Shown here piece by piece: positions 1 through 8,818 of a stretch of 64,000 nucleotides of DNA. Source of the DNA: Corynebacterium freneyi (lineage in GTDB: Bacteria; Actinomycetota; Actinomycetes; Mycobacteriales; Mycobacteriaceae); the NCBI RefSeq assembly GCF_030408835.1, contig NZ_CP047357.1, positions 2,232,001 through 2,296,000 on the forward strand, in the 5' to 3' direction. Each line of letters opens with the position of its first letter. The first letter of the stretch is position 1. Below the pieces are notes generated by a model that searched no databases, was not told the DNA's origin, and saw only the letters and a program-made list of their open reading frames with translations. Made by a program: the position numbers and the translations under genes.

Positions 1-1
1 C

Positions 2-832
2 CTGCGCCTGGTGGTGGTGGACATGGACGGCACGCTTCTTAACGACGCCGGTGAGCTGCCCGCCGACCTGCCCCGTCTTCTCGATCGGCTCGGCGCCGCC
101 GGCGTCACCTTCGCTCCGGCATCGGGCCGACAGTATGCGACGCTGCGCGACATGTTCGGCGGCATCCGCACCGAATCCGGTGCGGCGGTCGAGACGTTCA
201 TCGCCGAAAACGGCAACGTCGTCGCCCGCGACGGCGAACTCTCCGCAGCCGACGGCATGGATCCGGGCATCGTCGACGAGGTCATCGACGCCGTGCGCGC
301 CGCCCGCGCCGACGGTGCGCCGATGGGTCTCATCGTCTGCCATCCGGAGGTCGCCCACGTGGAAATCGACCAGCCCGGTTTCAACGACGAGGCCGCGAAG
401 TACTACCACTCGCGGGCCGTGGTCGACGATCTCCACGAGGTCAACGACGGCGTCATCAAGCTGGCCATCTTCGACGACCGGGGCTCCGGGCTCGACGCCG
501 CCCCGATGATGGAGCGCCTGGTCGGCGACCGACTCGAAGTCGCCGTCTCCGGACGGTGCTGGGTGGACATGATGGTCCCCGGCCGCCACAAGGGCCACGC
601 GGTGCGCGCGCTGCAGGAACGTCTCGGCGTCACCCCGGCGCAGACCGCCGTGTTCGGCGATTTCCTCAACGACCTGCAGATGATGGGCGCCGGCGACATG
701 TCCTTCGCCATGGCCAACGCCCACGACGACATCAAGGCCGCCGCGAACTACCTGGCGCCGTCCAACACGGACTCGGGGGTCGTCGTCACGCTGGACAGGC
801 TGCTCGACGAGGCCGCCGCCGCACGATCCTGA
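2..832 (+). CDS. HAD-superfamily (Cof-type) phosphatase, 5' end outside window
   Basis: Cytoplasmic HAD phosphatase of the Cof/YidA type, expected to hydrolyse phosphorylated sugars or cofactors; the substrate cannot be told. The first visible codons already lead into motif I (DMDGTLL, with the two catalytic aspartates), and the frame is open to the window edge, so the true start lies upstream. Motif IV (FGDFLNDLQMM, the Mg-binding GDxxND) is near the C-terminus, with a conserved Lys before it in GRHKGHAV. The gene converges on the riboflavin transporter and the two 3' ends overlap by about 85 bases. Confidence 0.85.
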   Translation: MRLVVVDMDGTLLNDAGELPADLPRLLDRLGAAGVTFAPASGRQYATLRDMFGGIRTESGAAVETFIAENGNVVARDGELSAADGMDPGIVDEVIDAVRAARADGAPMGLIVCHPEVAHVEIDQPGFNDEAAKYYHSRAVVDDLHEVNDGVIKLAIFDDRGSGLDAAPMMERLVGDRLEVAVSGRCWVDMMVPGRHKGHAVRALQERLGVTPAQTAVFGDFLNDLQMMGAGDMSFAMANAHDDIKAAANYLAPSNTDSGVVVTLDRLLDEAAAARS

Positions 833-1497
833 CGCTGGATCCGCAGCCAGGTGACGAAACCCCAGGTGACGAACCCGCCGTAGAACAGGTACAGCGCCGC
901 CGAAGGGTAGTAGCCGCCGAGGAACAGCAGCGGCACGCCGACGACGTCGACTGCGATCCAGATGAGCCAGAACTCCGTCCATCCCTTCGCCATGCCCCAG
1001 GTGGCCAACATCGACCCGACGAAGATCCATGCGTCGGCCCACGGCCCCCACGAGCCCAGGGCCCCGAAGATCCTGGCGAAAATGACGGTGCCTCCCACGG
1101 CGAACGCGAGCATGACCATGCGCTCGCGGCCGGTGGCCCATCGGGGCATCACGGCGGCGTCGTCACGCCCGGAACCGTCGCCCGCGACGACCCGGCGCGT
1201 CTGCGCCCACCGCCACCAGCCGTACACGCTGACCAGCAGGAACATCACCTGCCGCCCCGCCTGGCCGTACAGGTCCAGGTCCTGCGGCGTGTGGAAGACG
1301 CCGCCGAGGAACACCGTGAACAGCAGGATGTTGCCGGCGATGCCCACCGGCCAGGCCCAGACCAGGCGGCGCATGCCCAGATACGCCGAACCGAGGCCGA
1401 AAAGATTGCCGACGATCTCGCGCACCAAAATGGGCGCTCCCCCGATGGTCAGCTGCGCGGTCAAAAAACCGACGAGTGCGGACATGACGGAATCCAC
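748..1497 (-). CDS. pnuX: PnuC-family riboflavin transporter (PnuX/RibM type)
   Basis: Integral membrane transporter of the PnuC family, about 249 residues with roughly seven hydrophobic segments. PnuC proteins carry nicotinamide riboside, but the corynebacterial/streptomycete PnuX/RibM subgroup imports riboflavin and is controlled by FMN. An FMN riboswitch lies directly upstream, which decides for riboflavin. A GTG start at 1497 is chosen because an AAGGAG ribosome-binding site lies 7 bases before it; an in-frame ATG at 1485 is the alternative. The Ser/Thr-rich C-terminus overlaps the 3' end of the convergent HAD gene. Confidence 0.88.
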   Translation of the reverse strand: MDSVMSALVGFLTAQLTIGGAPILVREIVGNLFGLGSAYLGMRRLVWAWPVGIAGNILLFTVFLGGVFHTPQDLDLYGQAGRQVMFLLVSVYGWWRWAQTRRVVAGDGSGRDDAAVMPRWATGRERMVMLAFAVGGTVIFARIFGALGSWGPWADAWIFVGSMLATWGMAKGWTEFWLIWIAVDVVGVPLLFLGGYYPSAALYLFYGGFVTWGFVTWLRIQRQDRAAAASSSSLSSVTTTPESVLDGAR

Positions 1498-1510
1498 GGT
1501 GGATCTCCTT

Positions 1511-1652
1511 CTCTCCCATCCGGACTATGACCGTCGGTTCCGGGTTCCAACCGGATCTGCTGACCTCCCCTGAGGGAGCGCTCGCGGACTCGTCCGGGCC
1601 ACGCGTGGCCCGGCGTCACCGCCGGTGGGGAATTCCACCCCGCCCTGAGAAT
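1511..1652 (-). promoter_or_regulatory. FMN riboswitch (RFN element)
   Basis: Reading the minus strand, the 5' block GGGCGGGGTGGAATTCCCCA and the 3' block CGACGGTCATAGTCCGGATG, followed by GGGAGAGAAGG, are the conserved arms of the RFN element. The closing stem (TTCTC with GAGAA) ends immediately beside the AAGGAG ribosome-binding site of pnuX, and no separate terminator hairpin is visible between aptamer and start codon. This suggests translational control, with FMN binding hiding the ribosome-binding site. Aptamer identity is clear; the mode of control is inferred. Confidence 0.93.
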
Positions 1653-1755
1653 GTTCGCTGCCGACGTTAGCAGCGGTGCGCCGGAGAGTGGCCCGAATGG
1701 GCGGAAAAGTCCACGCCAATTGCCCATCATGGATTCGCATTAGTAGGCTGGGGTC

Positions 1756-2556
1756 ATGTCCGAGACCAGGGTGCAGCGCAGGGTGCAACGCAAGCCCCGA
1801 AAGCGTCGCCGCGCACCCGGTTGGGTGCCCGACCAGCACGGCGCCTGGTTCATGGTCACCGTCCCCGCGATCACCGGTGTCATCCTGGCACCGTCGTGGA
1901 CCGCGATTCCCCTGCTGCTGACGTGGTGGCTCGGTTATTTCACGTTCTTCGCCGGCAGCGTCTGGATCCGCTCGCGCTTCCGCGAACGCAACCGCCCGCC
2001 GGTCCTGGTGTACGGGTCGCTTACGGCCATCGCGGGCTTGACGACGCTGATCTTCGACTGGCGGCTCCTCATGTGGGTCCCGGCGTTCGCGCCGCTGGTG
2101 GCCGTGGCCGTCTTCGAAGCATGGAAGCGGCGTCCGAGGTCGCTGGCATCGGGCGTATCCACCGTCGTCGCGGCCTGCCTCATCCTGCCCGTCGCCGCCT
2201 GGGCCGGGGGCGGCCTGGACGCGGAGGCGTGGGCCGCATTCGCCGTGTACCTGGCGTACTTCGTCGGCACCGTGCCCTACGTGAAGACGCTCATCCGCGA
2301 GCGCGGCTCAAAGCCCTGGTTCATCGGATCGGTGGGCTATCACGTCGTCGTGCTCGTCGCCGCCGTCGTCGCCGTGCTCGGCACCGGCGGGGATCCGTTC
2401 CACCCGGCGACCATCGTCGTCGCCGTCGTAATGCTCGCGCGGGCGACGCTCATGCCGATCACCGGCGCCCGCCGCGACAAGCCGTGGACGCCGAAAACCG
2501 TCGGGCTCCTCGACGCCGCCATCACGGTGCTGGTGGTCATCGTCGTGCTGCGCTGA
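1756..2556 (+). CDS. YwiC-like family membrane protein
   Basis: Polytopic membrane protein of 266 residues. A basic N-terminus (about 22 residues rich in Arg/Lys) is followed by the PDQHGAWFM signature of YwiC-like proteins, then about seven hydrophobic segments to the C-terminus. The biochemical role of the family is not established. A TAGGCT element 7 bases before the ATG suggests a leaderless transcript. It reads in the same direction as the MinD-like gene 56 bases downstream. Confidence 0.75.
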   Translation: MSETRVQRRVQRKPRKRRRAPGWVPDQHGAWFMVTVPAITGVILAPSWTAIPLLLTWWLGYFTFFAGSVWIRSRFRERNRPPVLVYGSLTAIAGLTTLIFDWRLLMWVPAFAPLVAVAVFEAWKRRPRSLASGVSTVVAACLILPVAAWAGGGLDAEAWAAFAVYLAYFVGTVPYVKTLIRERGSKPWFIGSVGYHVVVLVAAVVAVLGTGGDPFHPATIVVAVVMLARATLMPITGARRDKPWTPKTVGLLDAAITVLVVIVVLR

Positions 2557-2612
2557 GGCGCCCCGTTCTCTGCGGTCGCGGGCTCCCCGGTGCTGCGGTA
2601 GTTTCCCTGAGC

Positions 2613-3740
2613 ATGAGGGGGGACTCATCCGGCGCATCGACGCCGTCACGACAGATCATCGTCAATCCGACCGCACGCCCGCAGGTTCCGCTGCTGGACC
2701 GCCGGGCGCAACCCGGCCGCGAGGAGCCGGCGCCGCTGCGCGACGACCCGCGGCCCGCAGAGGGCAACGATCATCCGCATCGGGTTCCGGCCCGGGATCA
2801 CGTCGACGTCGGGCAGCGGCCAATGACGGTCGGCGACATCGCCGGCCTGGTCGCCGAACGACCGCGGCCGGGCCGGGGCTGGCGGGACATGGTGCGCCGC
2901 GCATCGGGCGGCCGCGTCAACCCGGGCGAATCCTCCGCCGAGCGCGCCGAACGCGAACTGCTCGAACGCATCCGGCGTCCCGTCATCGGCGACTACCGCG
3001 TCGCCGTGCTCAGCGTGAAGGGCGGGGTGGGCAAAACGTCGACGACCATCGGCCTCGGCGCGACCTTCGCGTCGCTGCGCGGCGACCGCGTCATCGCCAT
3101 CGACGCCAACCCCGACTTCGGCACCCTGGCCCACCGGGTGCCCGACCCCAACCCCGCCACCGTGCGGGACCTCCTGCGCGCCCCGTCGACCGACCGCTAC
3201 GCCGAAGTCCGCTCGTACACGACCCAGGCCCCCTCGCGGTTGGAGGTGCTGGGCAGCGAACGAGATCCGTCGATGAGCGAGGCCTTCTCCGCCGCCGACT
3301 ACGACCGCACGCTCGACATCCTGCGCCGGCACTACAACATCCTGCTCACCGACTGCGGCACCGGAATCGTGCACGGGACGGTGTCGGCGATCCTGGCCCA
3401 GGCCAACTGCCTGGTGCTCGTGGCCACGCCCGCCCTCGACGGAGCCCGATCGGCGTGGGCGACGCTGGACTGGCTGTCCGCGCACGGGTGGGCGGACCTG
3501 GTGTCGTCGACGGTCGTCGTCGTCAACCAGCTCACCGACGCCGGCGTCGAGGCGGAGGCGCTGCGCGACCTGTTCGGGCAGCGCTGCCGGGCGGTGCAGG
3601 TGATCCCGCATGACCCGCACATCGCGCGCGGCGCGGACATCGACATCGACATGCTGCGGCCCGCCACGCGCATGGCCTATCGGGAACTCGCGGCGATGAT
3701 CGCCGACGACTTCGCCCCGCCCGGTGGACGGCACAGGTAG
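2613..3740 (+). CDS. MinD/ParA-like P-loop ATPase
   Basis: Cytoplasmic deviant-Walker ATPase of about 375 residues. A disordered N-terminal part rich in Pro/Arg (about 1-125) precedes the domain that opens with VAVLSVKGGVGKTSTT (Walker A with the signature Lys), then IDANPDFG and LLTDCGTG. This layout is typical of the actinobacterial MinD-like proteins often linked to ESX/type VII loci, but no ESX genes are visible here. The ATG at 2613 follows a TAGTTT element, suggesting a leaderless start. The open frame extends upstream to 1821, but that part is antisense-quality sequence overlapping the YwiC gene. The role could be polar localisation or partition of cargo; not resolved. Confidence 0.75.
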   Translation: MRGDSSGASTPSRQIIVNPTARPQVPLLDRRAQPGREEPAPLRDDPRPAEGNDHPHRVPARDHVDVGQRPMTVGDIAGLVAERPRPGRGWRDMVRRASGGRVNPGESSAERAERELLERIRRPVIGDYRVAVLSVKGGVGKTSTTIGLGATFASLRGDRVIAIDANPDFGTLAHRVPDPNPATVRDLLRAPSTDRYAEVRSYTTQAPSRLEVLGSERDPSMSEAFSAADYDRTLDILRRHYNILLTDCGTGIVHGTVSAILAQANCLVLVATPALDGARSAWATLDWLSAHGWADLVSSTVVVVNQLTDAGVEAEALRDLFGQRCRAVQVIPHDPHIARGADIDIDMLRPATRMAYRELAAMIADDFAPPGGRHR

Positions 3741-3792
3741 TCGAGCCAGCACGGGGGCCGACTGTCGCCGGTGGCTGAACCGGCGCCGATGG

Positions 3793-4605
3793 TCAGGCCG
3801 ACTGGCAGGTCGGGCAGTAGAAGACCCGACGCGATTCGATCGGGACCTCGACAACGGGAGTGCCGCACACGTGGCACGGCTGCCCGGTCCGGCGGTAGAC
3901 GTACACCTCGCCGCCGTGGTCGTCCTCGCGGGGTTCCCGCCCCATCGCCTCGGGCGTGTGCTCGGGCCGGACGGTGTCGATGCGGCCGACGCGCACGCCG
4001 TCCTCCATCAGCTCGCGCAGGTCGACCCACATCGCCTCGAGCGTCCCGACATCGAGGTCCGCCCCCGACGTCAACGGGTGGATGCCCAGGCGGAACAGGG
4101 TCTCGGTCCGGTAGATGCTGCCTACGCCGGCGTAGAGCTTCTGGTCGACGAGCAACGCGCCGATGGGCCTGCGCGACCGGCGCACGCGGTCGACGATCTC
4201 GGCGGGGTCGGCGTCGCCGCGCAGCGGGTCCTGCCCCACCTTCGCAATCGCCGCCGCCCGCTCCTCGTCGGTGATCAACCGGCACCACTGCGGCCCGCGC
4301 AGATTCGCCGATTCCTCGCCGTTGGACACGTGCAACCGGACCTGCCCCGCGACGTCGTCCGGCCCCTCGAACTTCAGCTGGCCGATCAACCCCAGATGAA
4401 TGTGGATGATGTGGTCCCGCCGCGGCACGTCGAACTCGAAGAACAGGTGCTTGCCCCACGCCTCCGCATGGTCGAGCTCATGGCCGTCGACGACCGCCGC
4501 CTCCGCCGCAAACCGCCCCTGCGGGCTGGTCACCGACAGCGGTCGGCCGGTGAACCGTTCGTTGAAATCCCGCGCAAGACGGTGAATCACATGACCTTCG
4601 GGCAT
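3793..4605 (-). CDS. nei2: Fpg/Nei-family DNA glycosylase, Nei2-like
   Basis: Base-excision repair glycosylase/AP lyase of 270 residues. It starts MPEGHVIH, so Pro2 and Glu3 (catalytic) are in place after Met removal; Lys52 (WGKHLF) is the beta-hairpin lysine. A C-terminal zinc finger (CHVCG then FYCPTC) completes the fold. The start MPEGHV points to mycobacterial Nei2-like enzymes rather than MutM. In the helix-two-turn-helix the usual GVGN motif reads GVGS, so a normally conserved DNA-contacting Asn is Ser. The gene stands alone between the MinD-like gene (convergent) and the HIBCH gene. Confidence 0.85.
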   Translation of the reverse strand: MPEGHVIHRLARDFNERFTGRPLSVTSPQGRFAAEAAVVDGHELDHAEAWGKHLFFEFDVPRRDHIIHIHLGLIGQLKFEGPDDVAGQVRLHVSNGEESANLRGPQWCRLITDEERAAAIAKVGQDPLRGDADPAEIVDRVRRSRRPIGALLVDQKLYAGVGSIYRTETLFRLGIHPLTSGADLDVGTLEAMWVDLRELMEDGVRVGRIDTVRPEHTPEAMGREPREDDHGGEVYVYRRTGQPCHVCGTPVVEVPIESRRVFYCPTCQSA

Positions 4606-4620
4606 GCCTGAACCATAACG

Positions 4621-4656
4621 GCCGCCCCGATGCGCACATCGGGGCGGCTCGGTTTT
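4621..4656. terminator. Hairpin between HIBCH gene and nei2
   Basis: Perfect 12-bp stem (GCCGCCCCGATG, loop CGCA). A TCGGTTTT tail follows on the plus strand; the minus-strand side has only CGTTATGGTT. It separates the HIBCH gene from nei2, both on the minus strand, so it most likely ends the HIBCH transcript although its better U-run faces the other way. Confidence 0.55.
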
Positions 4657-4775
4657 CCGAAAAGGATGACCGGGCTCGAAGAAGGAGCGGCCGGTCTTGA
4701 GAAAGGCGCGGCCGCCCCCTCCCCCGGGCCAACTCCCCCGGGTCCATCCCCGCGGCCGCAGGCCACGTCCCTCGG

Positions 4776-5825
4776 TTACTTCCCGATTGCCTCACGGTAC
4801 GGGGTCGGGTCGACCTCGTCGGTGGACGTCGGGTTCCACTGCGCGTTGCGGTCCTTGTCCACCAGCACGGCGCGCACGCCCTCGGCGAAGTTGGGGTCGT
4901 GGCGCAGGATGCGGCCGATGTTGTACTCGTTGCGCAGGCCGGCACGCAGGTCGACGCCCTCGGCGGCGTTGGCGGCGTACAGTTCGGCGCCGGCGACGAG
5001 GGACGTCGGAGCGGCCGAGCGCAGCAGGTCGTTGATCACGCGGCGCTCCTCGCCGGAGCACGCGCCGCCGTCGAGGGCGTTTTCGATCTCGCGCCAGGTG
5101 TCGAAGCCGAAGACCTGACGGACGCAGGGGGCGAACGCGGCGAGCTTCGACTCGCCGGCCTTGGCCGGGTCCTCGGCGAACTCGTCGAGGGCGGCCTCGA
5201 TGCCGTCGGCGTCCACGGCGGCGAGGAAGTCCGCCAGCGACTCCTGCGGAACGAAGTGCGTGGCCCACCCGGCCCACAGCAGGTCGGCGGCGTTGAGGCG
5301 GTAACCGGTCAGTCCCAGGAAACGCGCGATCGCCGGCTCCGGCTGACCCGACGCCGCGGTGACATGCTGCGAGAACCACGAAATGCCGACATCCGGCAGG
5401 AATCCGATGGCCATCTCCGGCATCGCGGCCGAGGCGCGCTCGGTGACCACGCGGTGCGAACCATGCAGCGACACACCGAGGCCGCCGCCCATGGCGATGC
5501 CGTCGATGACCGCAACGTAGGGCTTGGAGAACTCCGCGATCGCGGCGTTCATCTCGTACTCCTCCGAGAAGAACGCGTCGCCCTCGGCGGAATCGCCGGC
5601 GATCTGGGCGTCGCGGATCTGACGCACGTCGCCGCCGGCGCAAAACGCCTTCGGGTGCTCGGACACGACGACGACCTGCTCGACGGCGTCATCGTCGCGC
5701 CACGCGTCGAGCGCCTCGTTGATGTGCCGGACCATGCCCAGATCCAGCGAATTGAGCGCCTTGGGTCGGTTGAGGGTCAGGCGGCCCGTGCGGCCGGAAA
5801 CGTCCTTGATCACAGAATCGGTCAT
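4776..5825 (-). CDS. 3-hydroxyisobutyryl-CoA hydrolase / enoyl-CoA hydratase family
   Basis: Crotonase-fold enzyme of about 349 residues, predicted to release 3-hydroxyisobutyrate from its CoA thioester in valine breakdown. Evidence: LNRPKALNSL near the N-terminus, FCAGGDVR (oxyanion hole), GIAMGGGLGVSLHG, and MPEMAIGFLPDVG, the combination and length typical of HIBCH rather than short enoyl-CoA hydratases. The ATG at 5825 (MTDSVIKD) is preferred; an extension to 5849 adds residues without family support. It is the only visible valine-degradation gene in the window. Confidence 0.83.
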   Translation of the reverse strand: MTDSVIKDVSGRTGRLTLNRPKALNSLDLGMVRHINEALDAWRDDDAVEQVVVVSEHPKAFCAGGDVRQIRDAQIAGDSAEGDAFFSEEYEMNAAIAEFSKPYVAVIDGIAMGGGLGVSLHGSHRVVTERASAAMPEMAIGFLPDVGISWFSQHVTAASGQPEPAIARFLGLTGYRLNAADLLWAGWATHFVPQESLADFLAAVDADGIEAALDEFAEDPAKAGESKLAAFAPCVRQVFGFDTWREIENALDGGACSGEERRVINDLLRSAAPTSLVAGAELYAANAAEGVDLRAGLRNEYNIGRILRHDPNFAEGVRAVLVDKDRNAQWNPTSTDEVDPTPYREAIGK

Positions 5826-5915
5826 GCCGCCCAGTGTGGCACAGGACACAGATTGGCCGCCACAAAAGGGTTAACCGCAATTCGCACAAGGGGCACCCGC
5901 CGCCCCCACGGCATC

Positions 5916-5976
5916 GCTTTACGACGACAACGACCGCCCACGCCGAGCAACGTGGACGGTCGGAACGTCGTAAAGC
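5916..5976 (-). terminator. Nested hairpin downstream of ppk2
   Basis: Outer arms GCTTTACGACG and CGTCGTAAAGC pair perfectly over 11 bp. Inside them CGACCGTCCACG nearly pairs with CGTGGGCGGTCG. The structure lies just past the ppk2 stop and contains two variants (one in each orientation) of the dispersed CGTCGCAAAGC motif. It is probably a transcript end for ppk2, without a clear U-run. Confidence 0.5.
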
Positions 5977-6018
5977 AACGACAACCGGAAACGGACGCGG
6001 CGACGCCCGGCGGCGACG

Positions 6019-6936
6019 CTACTTCTTGCCGGACTTGCCCTTGCCCGACTTTTCGGCCTTCTTGGCCTTCTTGGCCTTCTTCGCCTTCTTGGCCGCCTTC
6101 TTCGCCTTCAGCTCCTCGTCCTCGAGGTGACGCGCCACATCCGGCACGTAACGGAACTCGGTGCGCGGCGGACGCTCGTACTGCGCCTGCGACTCCGGAC
6201 GCTCCGGAATCTCCGGCATCTCGCGCTCGATGCGCTCGTACGGCACGGTCGACAGCAGGTGGCTGATGACGTTGATGCGCGAACGCTTCTTGTCCTCCGA
6301 CTCCACCGTGTACCACGGCGCCGACGGAATGTCGGTGTGGACGAACATCTCGTCCTTCGCCCGGGAGTAGTCCTCCCACCGCGTGATCGACTCCAGGTCC
6401 ATCGGCGACAGCTTCCAGCGGCGCAGCGGATCCTCGCGGCGCGACTCGAAGCGGCGGACCTGCTCCTCATCCGACACCGAGAACCAGTACTTGCGCAGCA
6501 TGATGCCGTCCTCGACCAGCAGACGCTCGAAAATCGGCGCCTGGTGCAGGAAACGGCGGTACTCCTGCGACGTGCAGAAACCCATCACGCGCTCGACGCC
6601 CGCCCGGTTGTACCAGGAACGGTCGAAGATGACGATCTCGCCGGCCGTCGGCAACTTCTCCACGTACCGCTGGAAGTACCACTGGCCCGACTCGCGCGAC
6701 GTCGGCGCCGGCAACGCCTCGATGCGGCACGTGCGCGGATTGAGGTACTGGGTGATGCGCTTGATTGCGGAACCCTTGCCCGCGGCGTCACGGCCCTCCA
6801 TGATCACCACGAGGCGCGCACCGGTCTCCACGACCCACTGCTGCATCTCGACGAGCTCGGCCTGCAGGCGCTTGAGCTCCTTTTCGTAGGCGGCTTTCTT
6901 GAGCTTCGGCGGGCGCTGCACGTCGTCGTTATTCAT
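6019..6936 (-). CDS. ppk2: Polyphosphate kinase 2 (PPK2 family)
   Basis: Cytoplasmic PPK2 enzyme of about 305 residues that transfers phosphate between polyphosphate and nucleotides. Walker A is GRDAAGKGSAIKR (about residue 48), followed by the FDRSWYNRAGVERVMGF lid/Walker B region, and the KYWFSVSDEEQ and SPMDLESITRWEDYS blocks typical of the family. The ATG at 6936 (MNNDDVQRP) is chosen; the upstream extension to 7065 is low-quality. The protein ends in an unusual tail of about 30 residues with repeated KKAK units and a KSGKGKSGKK finish, a strongly cationic segment that could contact polyphosphate or nucleic acid (inference). Confidence 0.9.
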   Translation of the reverse strand: MNNDDVQRPPKLKKAAYEKELKRLQAELVEMQQWVVETGARLVVIMEGRDAAGKGSAIKRITQYLNPRTCRIEALPAPTSRESGQWYFQRYVEKLPTAGEIVIFDRSWYNRAGVERVMGFCTSQEYRRFLHQAPIFERLLVEDGIMLRKYWFSVSDEEQVRRFESRREDPLRRWKLSPMDLESITRWEDYSRAKDEMFVHTDIPSAPWYTVESEDKKRSRINVISHLLSTVPYERIEREMPEIPERPESQAQYERPPRTEFRYVPDVARHLEDEELKAKKAAKKAKKAKKAKKAEKSGKGKSGKK

Positions 6937-7096
6937 GCCCCGAAGTTTACCCGCAGCAGCCGGGCCCGCGACGCCCGGGGTGTGACATTCGGCGACGATA
7001 CGACACGAAACGACAACGAAACGACAAGGCCCCGCAGCGGATGCGGGGCCCGACGTCGACGCCATGTCGACCAGCGTTTGTTGCGGCTAGCTGCGG

Positions 7097-7999
7097 CTAG
7101 TTGCGCGAGTAGAGACGCAGCGTCACCTGCGCCGTGATGCCGGCGAACACGGCGCCGACGAGGATCACGATCGGCGCGACGGCCCAAATGTCGCCGGTGG
7201 TCACCGGGGCGACGAGCTGCGCCTGGTACAGACCCTGCATCGCCGGATCGACGACCGCGGCCTTGCCCGCGAACAACCCCGCGATGGCCAACACGCCGCC
7301 GATGATCGCCGCGAACACGGCCTCGAGCACGAACGGCGCCTGCGTGAACCACCGGGTCGCGCCGACCATGCGCATGATCTCCGCCTCCGTGCGACGCGAG
7401 TACGCGGCGATCTGCACCATGTTGGCGATGAGGAAAACCGCCGCCAACGCCTGGATGCCGGCGATGAGGAACGTCGCGTTGCGGATCGAGTCGAGGTTCG
7501 ACGCGGCGTTGCCGATGTCGTCGCGCTGGTCGGTGACGTGGACGACCTGCTCCATGTCGAGCACCGGATCCAGCGGCGACGAATCCGTCGGATCCTCCAG
7601 GCGCACCAGCAGCACGGCCGGCAGCGACTCCGGGGTCGCGTTGGCCACCAGCGCCGGGTCGGTGCTCTCGAACAGCGCCACGAAATGCTCGTAGTTCTGC
7701 TGGCGGTTGCGGTAGGTGACCTGCTCGATTCCGTCCTGGGCCTCCAGGGTGTCGCGCACCTCGGCGCACGCGGGCGACGAGCACGTCTCGTCCTCGGCGG
7801 AGATGGCCTCGTCGAGTTCGATGAGCACCTCCACGCGATCGAGGTACAGGTCCTTGGTCTTGTCGGTCATCTCGGTGACCAGCAGTCCCGACGCCAGCAG
7901 CGCCAGGGAGATGGCGGTGGTGATGATCATCGCCACCGTCATGGTGATGTTCTTGGTCAATCCGGAGAGGGCTTCCCCGAGCACGAAGCGGGTCTTCAT
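7097..7999 (-). CDS. ftsX: Cell-division ABC permease FtsX
   Basis: Membrane subunit of FtsEX, which couples ATP hydrolysis to activation of peptidoglycan hydrolases at the division septum. Length is 300 residues. There is one N-terminal membrane segment (after MKTRFVLGEALSGLTKN), a large extracytoplasmic domain (about 45-165, with a Cys pair in CSSPAC), then three C-terminal membrane segments including RRTEAEIMRMVGAT, a well-conserved FtsX stretch. It lies 50 bases downstream of ftsE on the same strand. Confidence 0.93.
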   Translation of the reverse strand: MKTRFVLGEALSGLTKNITMTVAMIITTAISLALLASGLLVTEMTDKTKDLYLDRVEVLIELDEAISAEDETCSSPACAEVRDTLEAQDGIEQVTYRNRQQNYEHFVALFESTDPALVANATPESLPAVLLVRLEDPTDSSPLDPVLDMEQVVHVTDQRDDIGNAASNLDSIRNATFLIAGIQALAAVFLIANMVQIAAYSRRTEAEIMRMVGATRWFTQAPFVLEAVFAAIIGGVLAIAGLFAGKAAVVDPAMQGLYQAQLVAPVTTGDIWAVAPIVILVGAVFAGITAQVTLRLYSRN

Positions 8000-8049
8000 C
8001 GTCTTTTCGCCTGCGTCCTTCGTTTTTGGTCGTCGTTTCCGGGGCGGCC

Positions 8050-8745
8050 CTAGCGGCCCAGGCCGTAGACGCCGGTGGCGTCGTCGCGCACGAGTTTGCC
8101 GTTGTCCAGCTCGAGCACGCGGCGGCGCATGGCGTCGACGGCGTCGCTGTCGTGGGTGGACATCACCACCGTGGTGCCCAGCCGGTTGATCCGGTCGAGC
8201 AGCAACATGATCTCGCCGGAGGTGTCCGGGTCGAGGTTGCCGGTGGGCTCGTCGGCAAGCAGGATCAGCGGCCGGTTGACGAACGCGCGGGCGATGGCCA
8301 CGCGCTGCTGCTCGCCGCCGGAGAGCTCATGGGGCATGCGGTTGGCCTTGCCCGCCAGGCCGACCAGCTCGAGGGTTTCACGGACGGCCGGGTCGATCTT
8401 GTCGCGGCTTTTACCGATGACCTGCAGCGAAAAGGCCACGTTGTCGAACACGTTCTTCTTCGGCAGCAGTCGGAAGTCCTGGAAGACGTAGCCGATCTTC
8501 TGGCGGTGCTTGGGCACGTGCCGACGCGGCAGCTTGGCGACGTCCTTGCCGCCGATGAGCACCCGGCCGGAGTCGGCCTTCTCCTCGCGCACCATCAGGC
8601 GCAGGAAGGTCGACTTGCCCGAGCCGGACGGGCCGATGAGGAAGACGAACTCGCCCTTGCCGATCTCGGCCGACACCTCGTTCAGCGCCGGTCGAGTGGA
8701 GGTGGCGTAGGTCTTGGTAACCCGGTCGAAAGTGATCACGGCCAT
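8050..8745 (-). CDS. ftsE: Cell-division ATP-binding protein FtsE
   Basis: ABC ATPase partner of FtsX, about 231 residues. Walker A is [13 protein letters not shown], the signature is [14 protein letters not shown], and Walker B is [14 protein letters not shown], followed by the H-loop STHDSD. The ATG at 8745 ([11 protein letters not shown]) matches the family start; an extension to 8769 is not supported. It is transcribed with ftsX, downstream of prfB, with 73 bases between prfB stop and ftsE start. That gap holds a CCATGTG/CACATGG inverted repeat. Confidence 0.93.
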   Translation of the reverse strand: MAVITFDRVTKTYATSTRPALNEVSAEIGKGEFVFLIGPSGSGKSTFLRLMVREEKADSGRVLIGGKDVAKLPRRHVPKHRQKIGYVFQDFRLLPKKNVFDNVAFSLQVIGKSRDKIDPAVRETLELVGLAGKANRMPHELSGGEQQRVAIARAFVNRPLILLADEPTGNLDPDTSGEIMLLLDRINRLGTTVVMSTHDSDAVDAMRRRVLELDNGKLVRDDATGVYGLGR

Positions 8746-8818
8746 CACCCTAGTGGTCACGCGCACCATGTGTCACATGAGTTGCGGCACATGGCACGGC
8801 CCCGCGGCGGCCGGGAAC

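Noticed and set aside
1821..2612. N-terminal extension of the MinD-like frame
   Set aside because: Overlaps the YwiC-like gene in another frame and has an Arg-rich shadow composition; the real start is near 2613.
2646..3854. Minus-strand open frame of 402 codons
   Set aside because: Antisense of the MinD-like gene, Arg/Val/Gly-rich, no recognisable domain.
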